Source: Pseudobutyrivibrio sp. (GTDB lineage: Bacteria; Bacillota; Clostridia; Lachnospirales; Lachnospiraceae). Taken from it: a DNA stretch of 64,000 nt. The notes beneath the pieces were generated by a model. It saw only the letters and a program-made list of their open reading frames with translations, was not told the origin of the DNA and did not search any database. The stretch lies in assembly GCF_017471675.1 (NCBI RefSeq), contig NZ_JAFUSK010000005.1:47562-111561 (forward strand), read 5' to 3'. The translations under genes were made by a program, and so were the position numbers. Shown in pieces: positions 27,099 to 36,573 of this stretch (position 1 is the stretch's first letter; each line of letters opens with the position of its first letter).

Positions 27099-28565
27099 AT
27101 GGTAGATAAGAGTAAAGTGATTTTTGGAAATGTTATTTCTGACAAAGATTACAAAAAGGCATGCAACACTAAGAAAAAGAATATCAAAAAATATGGAGAT
27201 GATTCTAATGTAGATTACAATATTGTGATTTCTAAGAATGAACATATTGGTGATTCACTTGGTGTATATGATGTGTTACTGAAGGATGGAGCAAGTCCTG
27301 AAAAATTTGATAAAGAAAAGGGTGTTATTGTTGGAAATATCCGTATGGGATTTGGACATTACCGTATATCAATGGCAATGGCTTCGGCTGCAAAGGCACT
27401 AGGCTACACACCATATTGGATGGATTTAAACGGATATCCACAGACTACCTGTACAAAGGTAATCAGTGCTCAGAATGATTTGTATTCTTTGGGCTCAAGG
27501 CTTTCTAAGAACAAGCTGTTTAATAAGTTTGTTTGGGAGCCAATGAACTATGAGGGCTTTAGAAAGCTTTCTTATAATTCATCAGACCAGAAGAATGCAG
27601 AGCTTATGGCAACAGTATATAAGAATGTACCAAAGGACATACCTGTAATCGGTACCCATGCGTGGCCAGCACAGGCAGCTGTACATGCCGGTATGAAATA
27701 CGTAGTTAATGCAATTCCTGATAACTGGCCAATGGCCCTTCATTTCGCTGAGGGGGCTGTTCATGCTATTCAGTGCAAGAATGCTTATATGGGATACCGC
27801 ATCTGTAATGGCATGTCAAAGGATGCTGTTTGTAATCCTATGCCAAATGATGATTTGGTTTATACAGGACATTATATTGACCATGAGCTTGTCTCTAATA
27901 TTGAAGCAGATTGTCAGGCTCGTATAGATAGAAAAAAGAATGGTAAGCCAATGAGATTCCTTCTTACTATCGGAGGGGCTGGTGCGCAGAAGGAGATATT
28001 TGCAGCTATTATAAAATACCTTCTTCCTGACATAAAGGCAAACAAGGCTTCTTTATATGTAAATGTAGGTGATTACAAGAATGTTTGGGATGATTTATTA
28101 AATGAAATTCCTGAAATGAAGGAAATCTCTACAGAGCACTTTAATGAATTTGATAAGACTACAAAGTTTGCAGAGGATGCATTATCAGGCGATGTTATAG
28201 GTATTCATGGTTTCTATCATGAGAATATATTTGAGGCAGTTTATTGTACAAATCTTCTTATGAGAAGCTGCGATGTACTTGTTACAAAGCCATCAGAGCT
28301 TGCATTTTACCCTGTACCAAAGCTATTTATTAAGCGAGTTGGCAAACATGAAATGTGGGGCGCAATACACTCAGCAGAAATGGGAGACGGAACTTTAGAG
28401 TGTAGAGATATTCCACATACACTTCAGATGATTGATATATTCATGAAGGACGATAAGCTTCTCACAGAAATGTGTGAGAGTATCAAGCTTAACAAAACTA
28501 TAGGACTTTATGATGGTGCATACAAGGTTGTAGAGCTTGCTATGAATATGAAAAACAGGGGCTAA
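27099..28565 (+). CDS. GT-B-fold-like protein of unknown function in the galactoside operon
   Basis: A 488-aa soluble protein. Features suggest a GT-B glycosyltransferase or epimerase-like fold: GNIRMGFGHYRISMAMASAA near residue 85 (a phosphate-binding-like loop), RFLLTIGGAGAQKEIFAAI in the middle (start of a second Rossmann half) and a MurG-like TKPSELAFYPVPKLFI near the C-terminus. No family name can be assigned with confidence. Its place between a GH2 gene and a sugar symporter argues for a role in processing the imported glycoside. Confidence 0.6.
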   Translation: MVDKSKVIFGNVISDKDYKKACNTKKKNIKKYGDDSNVDYNIVISKNEHIGDSLGVYDVLLKDGASPEKFDKEKGVIVGNIRMGFGHYRISMAMASAAKALGYTPYWMDLNGYPQTTCTKVISAQNDLYSLGSRLSKNKLFNKFVWEPMNYEGFRKLSYNSSDQKNAELMATVYKNVPKDIPVIGTHAWPAQAAVHAGMKYVVNAIPDNWPMALHFAEGAVHAIQCKNAYMGYRICNGMSKDAVCNPMPNDDLVYTGHYIDHELVSNIEADCQARIDRKKNGKPMRFLLTIGGAGAQKEIFAAIIKYLLPDIKANKASLYVNVGDYKNVWDDLLNEIPEMKEISTEHFNEFDKTTKFAEDALSGDVIGIHGFYHENIFEAVYCTNLLMRSCDVLVTKPSELAFYPVPKLFIKRVGKHEMWGAIHSAEMGDGTLECRDIPHTLQMIDIFMKDDKLLTEMCESIKLNKTIGLYDGAYKVVELAMNMKNRG

Positions 28566-28581
28566 TAAGGAGGAGAGTATA

Positions 28582-30429
28582 ATGGCAGAAAAAAGGAGCT
28601 TATCGGGAGTAGAAAAATTTGCTTATGGTATAGGAGCTGTTGGAAAAGACATGGTTTACATGCTGTCGGCTTCATACGTTCTTTATTATTTCCAGGACAT
28701 TATGGGTGTCAATGCAATTGCAATGGGTATAATTCTTTTGATTGCCCGTGTGTTTGATGCTTTTAATGATCCAATTATGGGTGTTATCGTTGCTAAGACA
28801 AAGACTAGATGGGGTAAGTTTCGCCCTTGGCTTTTAATTGGTACTATTACTAATACAGTATTACTGATTCTTATGTTTTCAGCACCACCAACAGCCTCAG
28901 CTAAGGGGATTGTAGCTTATGCTGCTGTTACTTATATTATGTGGGGCGTTACATACACAATGATGGATATCCCTTATTGGTCAATGGTGCCTGCTTTTAC
29001 AGAAAGCGGTAAAGAGCGCGAGGGGCTATCTGCCTTAGCTCGTTCCTGCGCAGGTGTAGGTTCTGCACTTGTAACAATTGTCACTGTTATGGCTGTTGCA
29101 GCTCTTGGTTCAAAGGCTGCTGCTAATAACTCAGATAATATTCTAAAGACATTTGATTCTAGTAACACACAGTTTAGTGTTTACGCTGTTGAGCGTGATT
29201 CAGATGGCAATCCAACAACAGAGAAAGCTGAGATTGCTTTAGATAATGTAGTTCTTAATATAACAGGTATACAGAAGGTTTTTGACGGCGTTGTAGATGA
29301 AGAAAAGGGATACAATGGAGTTGTATTCTTAAATGGTGACAACACCAATTACAGCTTTAAATATGGTGATAATACTTATGTAGAGGGTGATGATTGTGAT
29401 ATTAATGTAGCTATGGATAGCATTGATTCAGGTAAGGCTGCAGTTGCAATCTATTTACCAAAGGCTGCATTTGAGGAAATTACATCTAACGATGCAAAGA
29501 TTAACTCAATGATAATTGATATGACTTCTACAATGGAAGTTGAGCGTCTTGGTTTTAAGTATTTCTCAATTATTATTGGTGTATTATTTATTTTATTTAT
29601 AGGTATTACATGTGCTTGCATAAAGGAAAAGTCTACAGTAGATATGCAAACTGCATCTATTGGTCAAATGTTTAAGGCTTTAGTCCAAAACGATCAGGCA
29701 ATGACAATTGTAATAACAATCGTTCTTGTAAATACAGCTTTATATATTACATCAAACCTGTTAATATATTTCTTTAAATATGATTTAGCAGGAAGCAATT
29801 GGCAAGGCAATTACACATTGTTTAATACATTTGCCGGTGGTATGCAGATACTTGCAATGATGATTATGTTCCCACTGCTTAGAAAGGCCTTTACAACACT
29901 TCGTATTTTCTATATCTGTGTAGCAGCAGAAATAATAGGATACATTGTTCTTCTTACAATGGCGCTTAGTGGAGTTACAAGTGTATTTGTATTCTTTGTT
30001 CCAGGCTTCCTTATCATGTCTGCTGCAGGTATTCTTAACGTTGTAGTTACAGTATTTCTTGCAAACACTGTTGATTACGGAGAGCTTAAGAACTATCGTA
30101 GAGATGAATCTGTAATTTTCTCTATGCAGACTTTCGTAGTTAAGCTTGCTTCTGGTATTGCTGCACTTGTAGCTTCAGTATGTCTTGCTATCTTTAATAT
30201 CCAAAAGGATAGTGCGGCAACACTTGATGTAGCAGGTCTTCAGGAAAAGGTTGCAAATAGTGGGCTTCTTGAATCGATTGATGCAAATTCAGTTATAGGA
30301 CTTAGAATGATTATGACAGTAGGACCTACAATAGTTCTTGTTATTGCATTCTTCTTCTTTAAAGCTAAGTATATTTTGACTGATGAAAAGCTTTCAGAAA
30401 TTTCTGCTGAATTAAAGGCTCGTAAATAG
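28582..30429 (+). CDS. GPH-family (MelB-like) sugar:cation symporter with an inserted external domain
   Basis: A 615-aa transporter; relatives usually have about 450-480. The N-terminal half (FAYGIGAVGKDMVYMLSASY, ARVFDAFNDPIMG, KTRWGKFRPWLL) is typical of the glycoside-pentoside-hexuronide family. Between the fifth helix (155-176) and the sixth (about 327-345) lies a polar segment of about 150 residues that would face outside. The C-terminal helices are normal. The operon context makes a galactoside the likely cargo. Confidence 0.88.
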   Translation: MAEKRSLSGVEKFAYGIGAVGKDMVYMLSASYVLYYFQDIMGVNAIAMGIILLIARVFDAFNDPIMGVIVAKTKTRWGKFRPWLLIGTITNTVLLILMFSAPPTASAKGIVAYAAVTYIMWGVTYTMMDIPYWSMVPAFTESGKEREGLSALARSCAGVGSALVTIVTVMAVAALGSKAAANNSDNILKTFDSSNTQFSVYAVERDSDGNPTTEKAEIALDNVVLNITGIQKVFDGVVDEEKGYNGVVFLNGDNTNYSFKYGDNTYVEGDDCDINVAMDSIDSGKAAVAIYLPKAAFEEITSNDAKINSMIIDMTSTMEVERLGFKYFSIIIGVLFILFIGITCACIKEKSTVDMQTASIGQMFKALVQNDQAMTIVITIVLVNTALYITSNLLIYFFKYDLAGSNWQGNYTLFNTFAGGMQILAMMIMFPLLRKAFTTLRIFYICVAAEIIGYIVLLTMALSGVTSVFVFFVPGFLIMSAAGILNVVVTVFLANTVDYGELKNYRRDESVIFSMQTFVVKLASGIAALVASVCLAIFNIQKDSAATLDVAGLQEKVANSGLLESIDANSVIGLRMIMTVGPTIVLVIAFFFFKAKYILTDEKLSEISAELKARK

Positions 30430-30478
30430 TATTTAATGTAACTCTTGTAATGGTAACAAGAATTGGAGGTTTATTTAT

Positions 30479-32818
30479 ATGATAAAGGCTGATGGAAAGG
30501 TATTTTTCTTAAATACCAAATCAACAACATATGCATTTAGTGTAATGGAAACAGGTCAGCTGGAACACATGTATTATGGAAAGCTCATCCACCAGGATGA
30601 GCCTTCTGTTCTTATTGAAAAACGTGCATTTGCTCCAGGTAATACAATTACATACGATGATGCCCATGAAAATCTAACATTAGAGGATGTTAGATTAGAA
30701 ATGTCTGCAATTGGTAAAGGTGATCTAAGAGAGCCAATGCTTGAGGTCATTTGCAGTGATGGAAGTACATCACTGGATTTTGTCTATGATTCATACCAGG
30801 TAATAGATGGAAAGCCAGAGTTTAAGACTTTGCCAAGCTCTTATGATGAATCAGGTAAGGTTCAAACCTTAAATGTTACTTTAAAGGATAAGAATCATGG
30901 TTTTACATTGATTCTTTCTTATTCTGTATTTGAGGATTGCGATGTAATTACACGTTCGGCAAAGTTTATTAATACTTCAAAGGATTCTGTAAGGCTTACA
31001 AGAATGCTTTCTATGCTTGTGGATTTTGACCATCCTGGAATGAAGATTACATCATTCCATGGTGGCTGGACCAGAGAGATGAATAAGTGTGATATTGTCC
31101 TTCTAGCAGGAAAGCTGGTTAATTCATCCTTTACAGGAACAAGCTCTAACAGGTGCAACCCTCTATTTATGGTTTCTGAACCAGAATCTTCTGAGGAAGC
31201 AGGAGATGTATGGGGCTTTAACCTTTTATATTCAGGAAATCATTATTCAGCCACAGAGGTATCTTCCTTTAAGAAGACAAGAGTGGTGTATGGTATTAAT
31301 CCTCAGAACTTTGCTTGGACTCTTGAGCCAGAAGAGGAGTTTGAGGCTCCTGAGGTAGTTCTTACATATTCGGCAAAGGGCTTTAGACAAATGTCACTTA
31401 ATATGCATGAATTTGTTAGAGAGCATATTACTCGTGGGCCTTGGAAAAAGAAAGAACGTCCAGTTCTTATTAATAGCTGGGAGGCTTCTTATTTTGATTT
31501 CAGCGAAAGCTCATTACTTAAGCTTGCAAAAACTGCAAAGAATGCAGGCGTAGAGCTATTTGTTATGGATGATGGCTGGTTTGGTGACAGAAATGATGAT
31601 CATAGAGCTTTAGGCGATTGGGATATTGTTAATAAGAAAAAGCTTCCAGGTGGCTTGGAAGGTCTTGCAAAGAAGGTTACAGATTTAGGTATGATGTTCG
31701 GTCTTTGGGTTGAGCCAGAGATGCTCAATGTAGATAGTGAGCTTTATCGCAAGCATCCTGATTGGGCTATTGATATTCCAGGAATGGATCATTCTGAAGG
31801 CCGCTTCCAGCGTATACTTGACCTTAGCAATCCAGAGGTTGTTGATTATATGATTGATAGAATGAGTGAAGTATTCTCTACACCTAATCTTTCATATATC
31901 AAATGGGATATGAATAGAAACTTCTCTGATTACTATTCAAAATATCTTCCAGCTGATAAGCAGTTAGAGCTTAGTCATAGATATGTGCTTGGATTCTATC
32001 GATTGCTTAAGACTTTGGCTGAAAGATTCCCTGATATCCTTATGGAAGGCTGTGCTTCAGGTGGTAACCGCTTTGACCTTGGTGTGCTTTGCTATTATCC
32101 ACAGATTTGGGCAAGTGATAATACAGATGCAGTAAGCCGTTTGGCTATTCAAGATGGATATTCTTATGGCTATCCTCAGTGTACTTATACAGCACATGTA
32201 TCTGCATGTCCAAATCATCAGACACTTAGAGTAACACCACTGGAATCAAGATTTGCAGTAGCAAGCTTTGGTGTTCTTGGCTATGAGCTTAATCTAAATG
32301 ATATGAAGGCTGAGGATATTGCAGCTGTTAGGGCACAAATCGAGCTTTACAAGCAGTATCGTAAGACCTTACAGTTTGGCGATTTTTATCGTCATAGAGC
32401 TGACAATATTTACGAATGGAGTATTGTTGATAAGGACAAGAACACATCAGTCTCAATGCTTATGCAAAGAGAAATTGTTGCAGGTGACCAGTATCTTAAG
32501 CTTGATATGGCAGGTCTTGATGATAATACCAAATATCATTTCTTTGGCAGAAAGCTAGAATATAATGTCAAAGGCTTTGGAGATTTGGTAAATACAGTAG
32601 CACCTGTACACATTAAACAGGATGGAATTCTTCATAATGTAATTGCGAAGTTTGTTAAGATGCCAGGAGAGATAGAAGACCACATTGCTTATGGTGATAC
32701 CTTGAATGCTAATGGGGTTAAGCTGGTACAAAGCTTTGTTGGTACAGGCTTTAATGAAGAAGTCAGATACTTCCCTGATTTTGGGGCAAGATTATATTTT
32801 GTAGAGAAGTGCCAATAA
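30479..32818 (+). CDS. Alpha-galactosidase (GH36)
   Basis: A 779-aa cytoplasmic GH36 enzyme that removes alpha-1,6-galactose from melibiose/raffinose-type sugars. The barrel opens with LINSWEASYFDFSE and DDGWFGDRNDDHRALGDW; the nucleophile is Asp477 (KWDMNR) and the acid/base Asp547 (WASDNTDA), with EGCASGGNRFD between them. It closes the operon started by the TetR gene, giving an uptake-and-cleavage unit. Confidence 0.94.
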   Translation: MIKADGKVFFLNTKSTTYAFSVMETGQLEHMYYGKLIHQDEPSVLIEKRAFAPGNTITYDDAHENLTLEDVRLEMSAIGKGDLREPMLEVICSDGSTSLDFVYDSYQVIDGKPEFKTLPSSYDESGKVQTLNVTLKDKNHGFTLILSYSVFEDCDVITRSAKFINTSKDSVRLTRMLSMLVDFDHPGMKITSFHGGWTREMNKCDIVLLAGKLVNSSFTGTSSNRCNPLFMVSEPESSEEAGDVWGFNLLYSGNHYSATEVSSFKKTRVVYGINPQNFAWTLEPEEEFEAPEVVLTYSAKGFRQMSLNMHEFVREHITRGPWKKKERPVLINSWEASYFDFSESSLLKLAKTAKNAGVELFVMDDGWFGDRNDDHRALGDWDIVNKKKLPGGLEGLAKKVTDLGMMFGLWVEPEMLNVDSELYRKHPDWAIDIPGMDHSEGRFQRILDLSNPEVVDYMIDRMSEVFSTPNLSYIKWDMNRNFSDYYSKYLPADKQLELSHRYVLGFYRLLKTLAERFPDILMEGCASGGNRFDLGVLCYYPQIWASDNTDAVSRLAIQDGYSYGYPQCTYTAHVSACPNHQTLRVTPLESRFAVASFGVLGYELNLNDMKAEDIAAVRAQIELYKQYRKTLQFGDFYRHRADNIYEWSIVDKDKNTSVSMLMQREIVAGDQYLKLDMAGLDDNTKYHFFGRKLEYNVKGFGDLVNTVAPVHIKQDGILHNVIAKFVKMPGEIEDHIAYGDTLNANGVKLVQSFVGTGFNEEVRYFPDFGARLYFVEKCQ

Positions 32819-32823
32819 AAGTA

Positions 32824-32875
32824 TAAAAACGCCTGCAGTTAACAAAGATTATAATTCTTTGGTAACTGCAGGCGT
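32824..32875 (-). terminator. Terminator of the ClC gene (minus strand)
   Basis: ACGCCTGCAGTTA (32829-32841) pairs with TAACTGCAGGCGT (32863-32875). On the minus strand the stem is followed by a run of five Us. It also lies right behind the alpha-galactosidase gene and may weakly serve it. Confidence 0.75.
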
Positions 32876-32886
32876 AATAACTAGGG

Positions 32887-34164
32887 TTATAATGTATGCT
32901 TGTCAATATAGTTGCTGCGATATTTGCTATAAACAATTTTTTGAGCACGATATAATCCTGAATAACCCGATACCCAATAGCTAAAGGCTACTGCAAGAAG
33001 GAAATAAGGCATAGGCTCGTAGCCAAATAGTTCGAAGCAGATAAGAAGGCTTGATATTGGGCAGTTAGTAACACCACAAAATAGTGCTCCCATTCCAACA
33101 GCAGCTAAAAGCTCAGGTGATACATTGAAGGTACCGCCAATTGCTGCGCCAAGGGTTGCACCAATAAATAATGTAGGAACGATTTCACCACCTTTATATC
33201 CACAGGATAATGTAAGGGTGGTGAAAATCATTTTCAGCAAAAATGCAAATAGGCTTATTTTAGCGCCTGTAAAACATGCAGCAATTACTGCTGTGCCTGT
33301 ACTGTTATAATCAGTGGTTCCCACGATAAGCGTAAGAAGAAGTACTGATGTACCGCCGATTAAGGCCTTTATGTAAGGGTTGGTAAGCTTCTTTGAAAGG
33401 AACTCTTCGTATTTATGTAGCATGGTACAAAATAGGATTGATGCTAATCCACAAACAATAGCAAATATACAGATAAGTATTGCTGACTTGATTGTAAATG
33501 CAGGAATATCTGGTATTTTGTATATTTCTGAGGTGAGTCCAAAGTGGGCTGCTATATATCTGGCTATTAAAGAAGATATAACGCAGGGAACCAATGCTGC
33601 ATAATGCATAATTCCAACTGAAACAACTTCCATAGAAAAAATGGCAGCTGCCATTGGAGTTCCAAATAGTGCTGAAAAGGCAGCACTCATACCACACATA
33701 ATCATAGTTTTTTTGTTTGTGGAATTAAGCTTTAACACACGTCCAATTCCATTTCCTATGGCACCACCCATTTGAAGTGCAGCGCCTTCACGTCCAGCAG
33801 AACCACCTACAAGATGTGTCAGTAGGGTGGCAACAAAAATCAGTGGAGCTAATCTAAAAGGAAGTCGCTCATCTGATTGAATGGCTGCTATAACAGTGTT
33901 TGTGCCACTATCTTTAACCTTTAATATCTGCTTGTACATAAATGTAATTACTACAGCACCTACAGGTAAAAGGTATATTAAATAGGTATGGCTTTCTCTA
34001 AAACCAATAACGTATCTCATTGAAAGACCAAAGGCAGTGGCAAATAAACCTACTACAATTCCAATAAATATGGCTGCAATTGTCCAGCTTATTACAGATA
34101 ATGCTCTTTGACCGTTATGATCTACTTTGTGAAAAAATCGTTCTTTAAATTCTGTATAGTTCAT
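32887..34164 (-). CDS. ClC-type chloride channel/antiporter
   Basis: A 425-aa membrane protein with the ClC selectivity motifs: GSAGREGAALQMG (contains the gating Glu; family GxEGP) and GGEIVPTLFIGATLGA (GxFxP-like). About 10-12 hydrophobic segments. No C-terminal CBS domains. The start follows GAGGG. Such proteins move chloride or fluoride; the residue set alone does not decide between them. Confidence 0.88.
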   Translation of the reverse strand: MNYTEFKERFFHKVDHNGQRALSVISWTIAAIFIGIVVGLFATAFGLSMRYVIGFRESHTYLIYLLPVGAVVITFMYKQILKVKDSGTNTVIAAIQSDERLPFRLAPLIFVATLLTHLVGGSAGREGAALQMGGAIGNGIGRVLKLNSTNKKTMIMCGMSAAFSALFGTPMAAAIFSMEVVSVGIMHYAALVPCVISSLIARYIAAHFGLTSEIYKIPDIPAFTIKSAILICIFAIVCGLASILFCTMLHKYEEFLSKKLTNPYIKALIGGTSVLLLTLIVGTTDYNSTGTAVIAACFTGAKISLFAFLLKMIFTTLTLSCGYKGGEIVPTLFIGATLGAAIGGTFNVSPELLAAVGMGALFCGVTNCPISSLLICFELFGYEPMPYFLLAVAFSYWVSGYSGLYRAQKIVYSKYRSNYIDKHTL

Positions 34165-34290
34165 AAATTTTCCCTCTTTTATTTTTCTCTAATGGATATG
34201 CTATCATTCTATTTTTTATAGTGCAAGAAATCCATTGACTTTAGTTTTTAAATTGTTGAAAATTATAATTAAGAAAGTGAAGGAAATGCT

Positions 34291-35232
34291 ATGAAAAATA
34301 TTTTTATTGTAAATACAGCAAGTAGAACAGGTAAGACTAAAGAAACCTGGGAAAAACTAAAGGAACATTTAGAAAAGCTTGAAATAGAATATGAGGTTCA
34401 TTTTACCAAAGGGCCAGGTGATGCAACAGCTTTTGCTAAAGAAGCTACAGGAAAGGGTGAAAAAGTAGCACTGTTTGTAATGGGTGGCGATGGTACCTTA
34501 AATGAAGCCTTAAATGGAATAGAAGATTTTGAAAACACATATTATACCCCATTGCCTGCTGGCTCAGCTAACGATTTTGCAAATGGAATTGGATTAAAAG
34601 GAGAGATAATTGAAATCCTTGATAGAGCCTTAACATCTAGTGATTATAAGCTGTTTGATATTGGAAAAATTACATACATAGAAGACGGAGTATCAAAAGA
34701 TAGGCTTTTTGGGGTAAGTGCAGGAATAGGAGTAGATGCCTATGTGTGCTTACAGGCACTTGATAGCAGGCTTAAGAAGTTTCTAAATATATTTGGAGCT
34801 GGTTCTGCTACATATGGTCTCCTTACAGTAGGAGATATTTTTACAATGCCATTTTCTGATGCTAAGGTGAAAATTGATTACAAAGGAAAAATTGAAATTA
34901 GAAATATAAAGAGCACCATTTTTGCTGCTGCTATGAATTGTAAGGCTGAAGGAGGAGGCATTCCAATGGCTCCCGAAGCAACTGCTGATTCTGGATATCT
35001 TACTGCTTTTATAGCCCATGATATCAGTAGATTTCGTTGTCTTACATTACTTCCTAGTCTTGTGGCTGGAAAACACATGGGAAAGGAAGGCTTTGATCTT
35101 CTAGATTTTGATAGAATCGAAATTAACATGGCAGATAAGATGTGTGTACATGCAGACGGAGAACATGTGGGATTTCTTAATAATTTATTATTTGAATGTA
35201 TGCCACAAATACTTAAAATTAGGGGAATATAG
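34291..35232 (+). CDS. Diacylglycerol kinase-family lipid kinase
   Basis: A 313-aa YegS/DagK-like kinase. VMGGDGTLNEALNG is the nucleotide-binding signature and LPAGSANDFANGIG the second one; a beta-sandwich C-terminal domain follows. Members phosphorylate diacylglycerol or related lipids at the membrane. Transcribed alone, divergently from the ClC gene. Confidence 0.88.
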   Translation: MKNIFIVNTASRTGKTKETWEKLKEHLEKLEIEYEVHFTKGPGDATAFAKEATGKGEKVALFVMGGDGTLNEALNGIEDFENTYYTPLPAGSANDFANGIGLKGEIIEILDRALTSSDYKLFDIGKITYIEDGVSKDRLFGVSAGIGVDAYVCLQALDSRLKKFLNIFGAGSATYGLLTVGDIFTMPFSDAKVKIDYKGKIEIRNIKSTIFAAAMNCKAEGGGIPMAPEATADSGYLTAFIAHDISRFRCLTLLPSLVAGKHMGKEGFDLLDFDRIEINMADKMCVHADGEHVGFLNNLLFECMPQILKIRGI

Positions 35233-35288
35233 ATTTTTCTAACTAAACAAAATATAAAAAATGTATTAAATTTTTATAAAGTGACATA

Positions 35289-35317
35289 TTGTTATTTTAT
35301 TCACAGATAGGTATAAT
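35289..35317 (+). promoter_or_regulatory. Strong promoter of the DUF5692-like gene
   Basis: TTGTTA (35289-35294) and perfect TATAAT (35312-35317) are separated by exactly 17 bp. The gene it serves also uses a codon set typical of strongly expressed genes. Confidence 0.7.
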
Positions 35318-35381
35318 AAAAACTGAGGGTAGGGAAATTAGTTTCTCTATATTAATAAATAATTAACAAGGAGGATTGGAT

Positions 35382-36494
35382 ATGATTTTCCAAATCACTA
35401 ATCTTTGGCAAATCCTTGGCTGGTGCCTTGTATTTGCTGGATTGATTATTATGAATGAACTCGGCCGTCGTACAAAGGTCGGTGGTGTGATCATCTTCGT
35501 TATCATCCCATGTATTCTTACAGTTTATTTCATCTTAGCACACGTTGGTTTATTCGGCGGTGCTTCAAATCCAACTGTTGCATATATGGATGGTTGGTTC
35601 CACTACTTCAAGCTTTACGCAGCAGACATCGGATGCGTTGGCTTTATGATGATTAAGTATAAGTGGGGCATTGGTAAAGAAAAGTGGTTCGCTTGGTGGC
35701 CATGGTTCATCGTAGCAGCTAACATCATGATTGCTAATGTTTCTGATATGGAGTCAGCTCTTGCAGCTTACTCAATCACAGGGGACCTTTCAGGTGCTTG
35801 GTGGTGTTCAAACGAAGGTGTATTCATCTACGGTGGATGGTGGAATGTTGTTAACGCTATCGCAGGTCTTATCAACATCTTCTGTATGACAGGTTGTATT
35901 CACCTTTACACATCAAATGATAAGAACCAGTCAGATATGCTTTGGCCAGATATGACAGTTTGGTTCATCGTTGCTTATGATGTATGGAACTTCGAATATA
36001 CATATTTGAACCTTCCTACACATACATGGTACTGTGGTGTTGCACTTCTTCTTGCTCCTACATTTGCAAACGCTCTTTGGAACAAGGGTGCATGGATTCA
36101 GAACCGTGCTAACACACTTGCAATCTGGTGCATGTGGGCTCAGGTAGTACCTCTATTCCAGTTAAAGGGTACATTCGCAGCTGTACTTCCTCGTGTATAC
36201 GGTGGCGCTACAGAGGCTGGTATCACAACAATGGATCTTTATGAGAAGGCTATCGCTCTTTACCAGGCAGGTCAGGGTAAGACAGCAGCAGCAAACGAGG
36301 CTATTGCAGCAATGGGTATCACAGCTGATCCTACAATGCAGGGCTTTGTAGCTATGATGGCACTTGCAATTAATGGTCTTTGCATCGCAGTAATCATTAG
36401 AAATGCTATCAAGATTGGTGGCAACCCATATTCAAACGAAGTATTCGTTGGAACAAAGGATTACGAAGAGGCACTTGCTCGTGCAGCTAAATAA
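35382..36494 (+). CDS. Multi-pass membrane protein, probably DUF5692 family
   Basis: A 370-aa protein with nine or ten hydrophobic segments and many tryptophans (WFAWWPWFIVAANIMIANV, WWCSNEGVFIYGGWW). The ATG 35382 lies seven bases after AAGGAGG; a TTG six bases earlier is too close. Codons are biased to TTC, ATC, AAC and CTT, unlike neighbours such as the lipid kinase, which suggests high expression; a strong promoter and a strong terminator frame the gene. The DUF assignment is from memory and function is unknown. Confidence 0.65.
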   Translation: MIFQITNLWQILGWCLVFAGLIIMNELGRRTKVGGVIIFVIIPCILTVYFILAHVGLFGGASNPTVAYMDGWFHYFKLYAADIGCVGFMMIKYKWGIGKEKWFAWWPWFIVAANIMIANVSDMESALAAYSITGDLSGAWWCSNEGVFIYGGWWNVVNAIAGLINIFCMTGCIHLYTSNDKNQSDMLWPDMTVWFIVAYDVWNFEYTYLNLPTHTWYCGVALLLAPTFANALWNKGAWIQNRANTLAIWCMWAQVVPLFQLKGTFAAVLPRVYGGATEAGITTMDLYEKAIALYQAGQGKTAAANEAIAAMGITADPTMQGFVAMMALAINGLCIAVIIRNAIKIGGNPYSNEVFVGTKDYEEALARAAK

Positions 36495-36508
36495 TTGTAA
36501 TTAATATC

Positions 36509-36541
36509 AGGACATCCACGGTTGTGGATGTCCTTTTTATT
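36509..36541 (+). terminator. Terminator after the DUF5692-like gene
   Basis: AGGACATCCAC (36509-36519) pairs perfectly with GTGGATGTCCT (36524-36534), loop GGTT, followed by TTTTATTT. Confidence 0.92.
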
Positions 36542-36573
36542 TAAGTGTGTTAAAATACCTTAAGGAGGATAAG

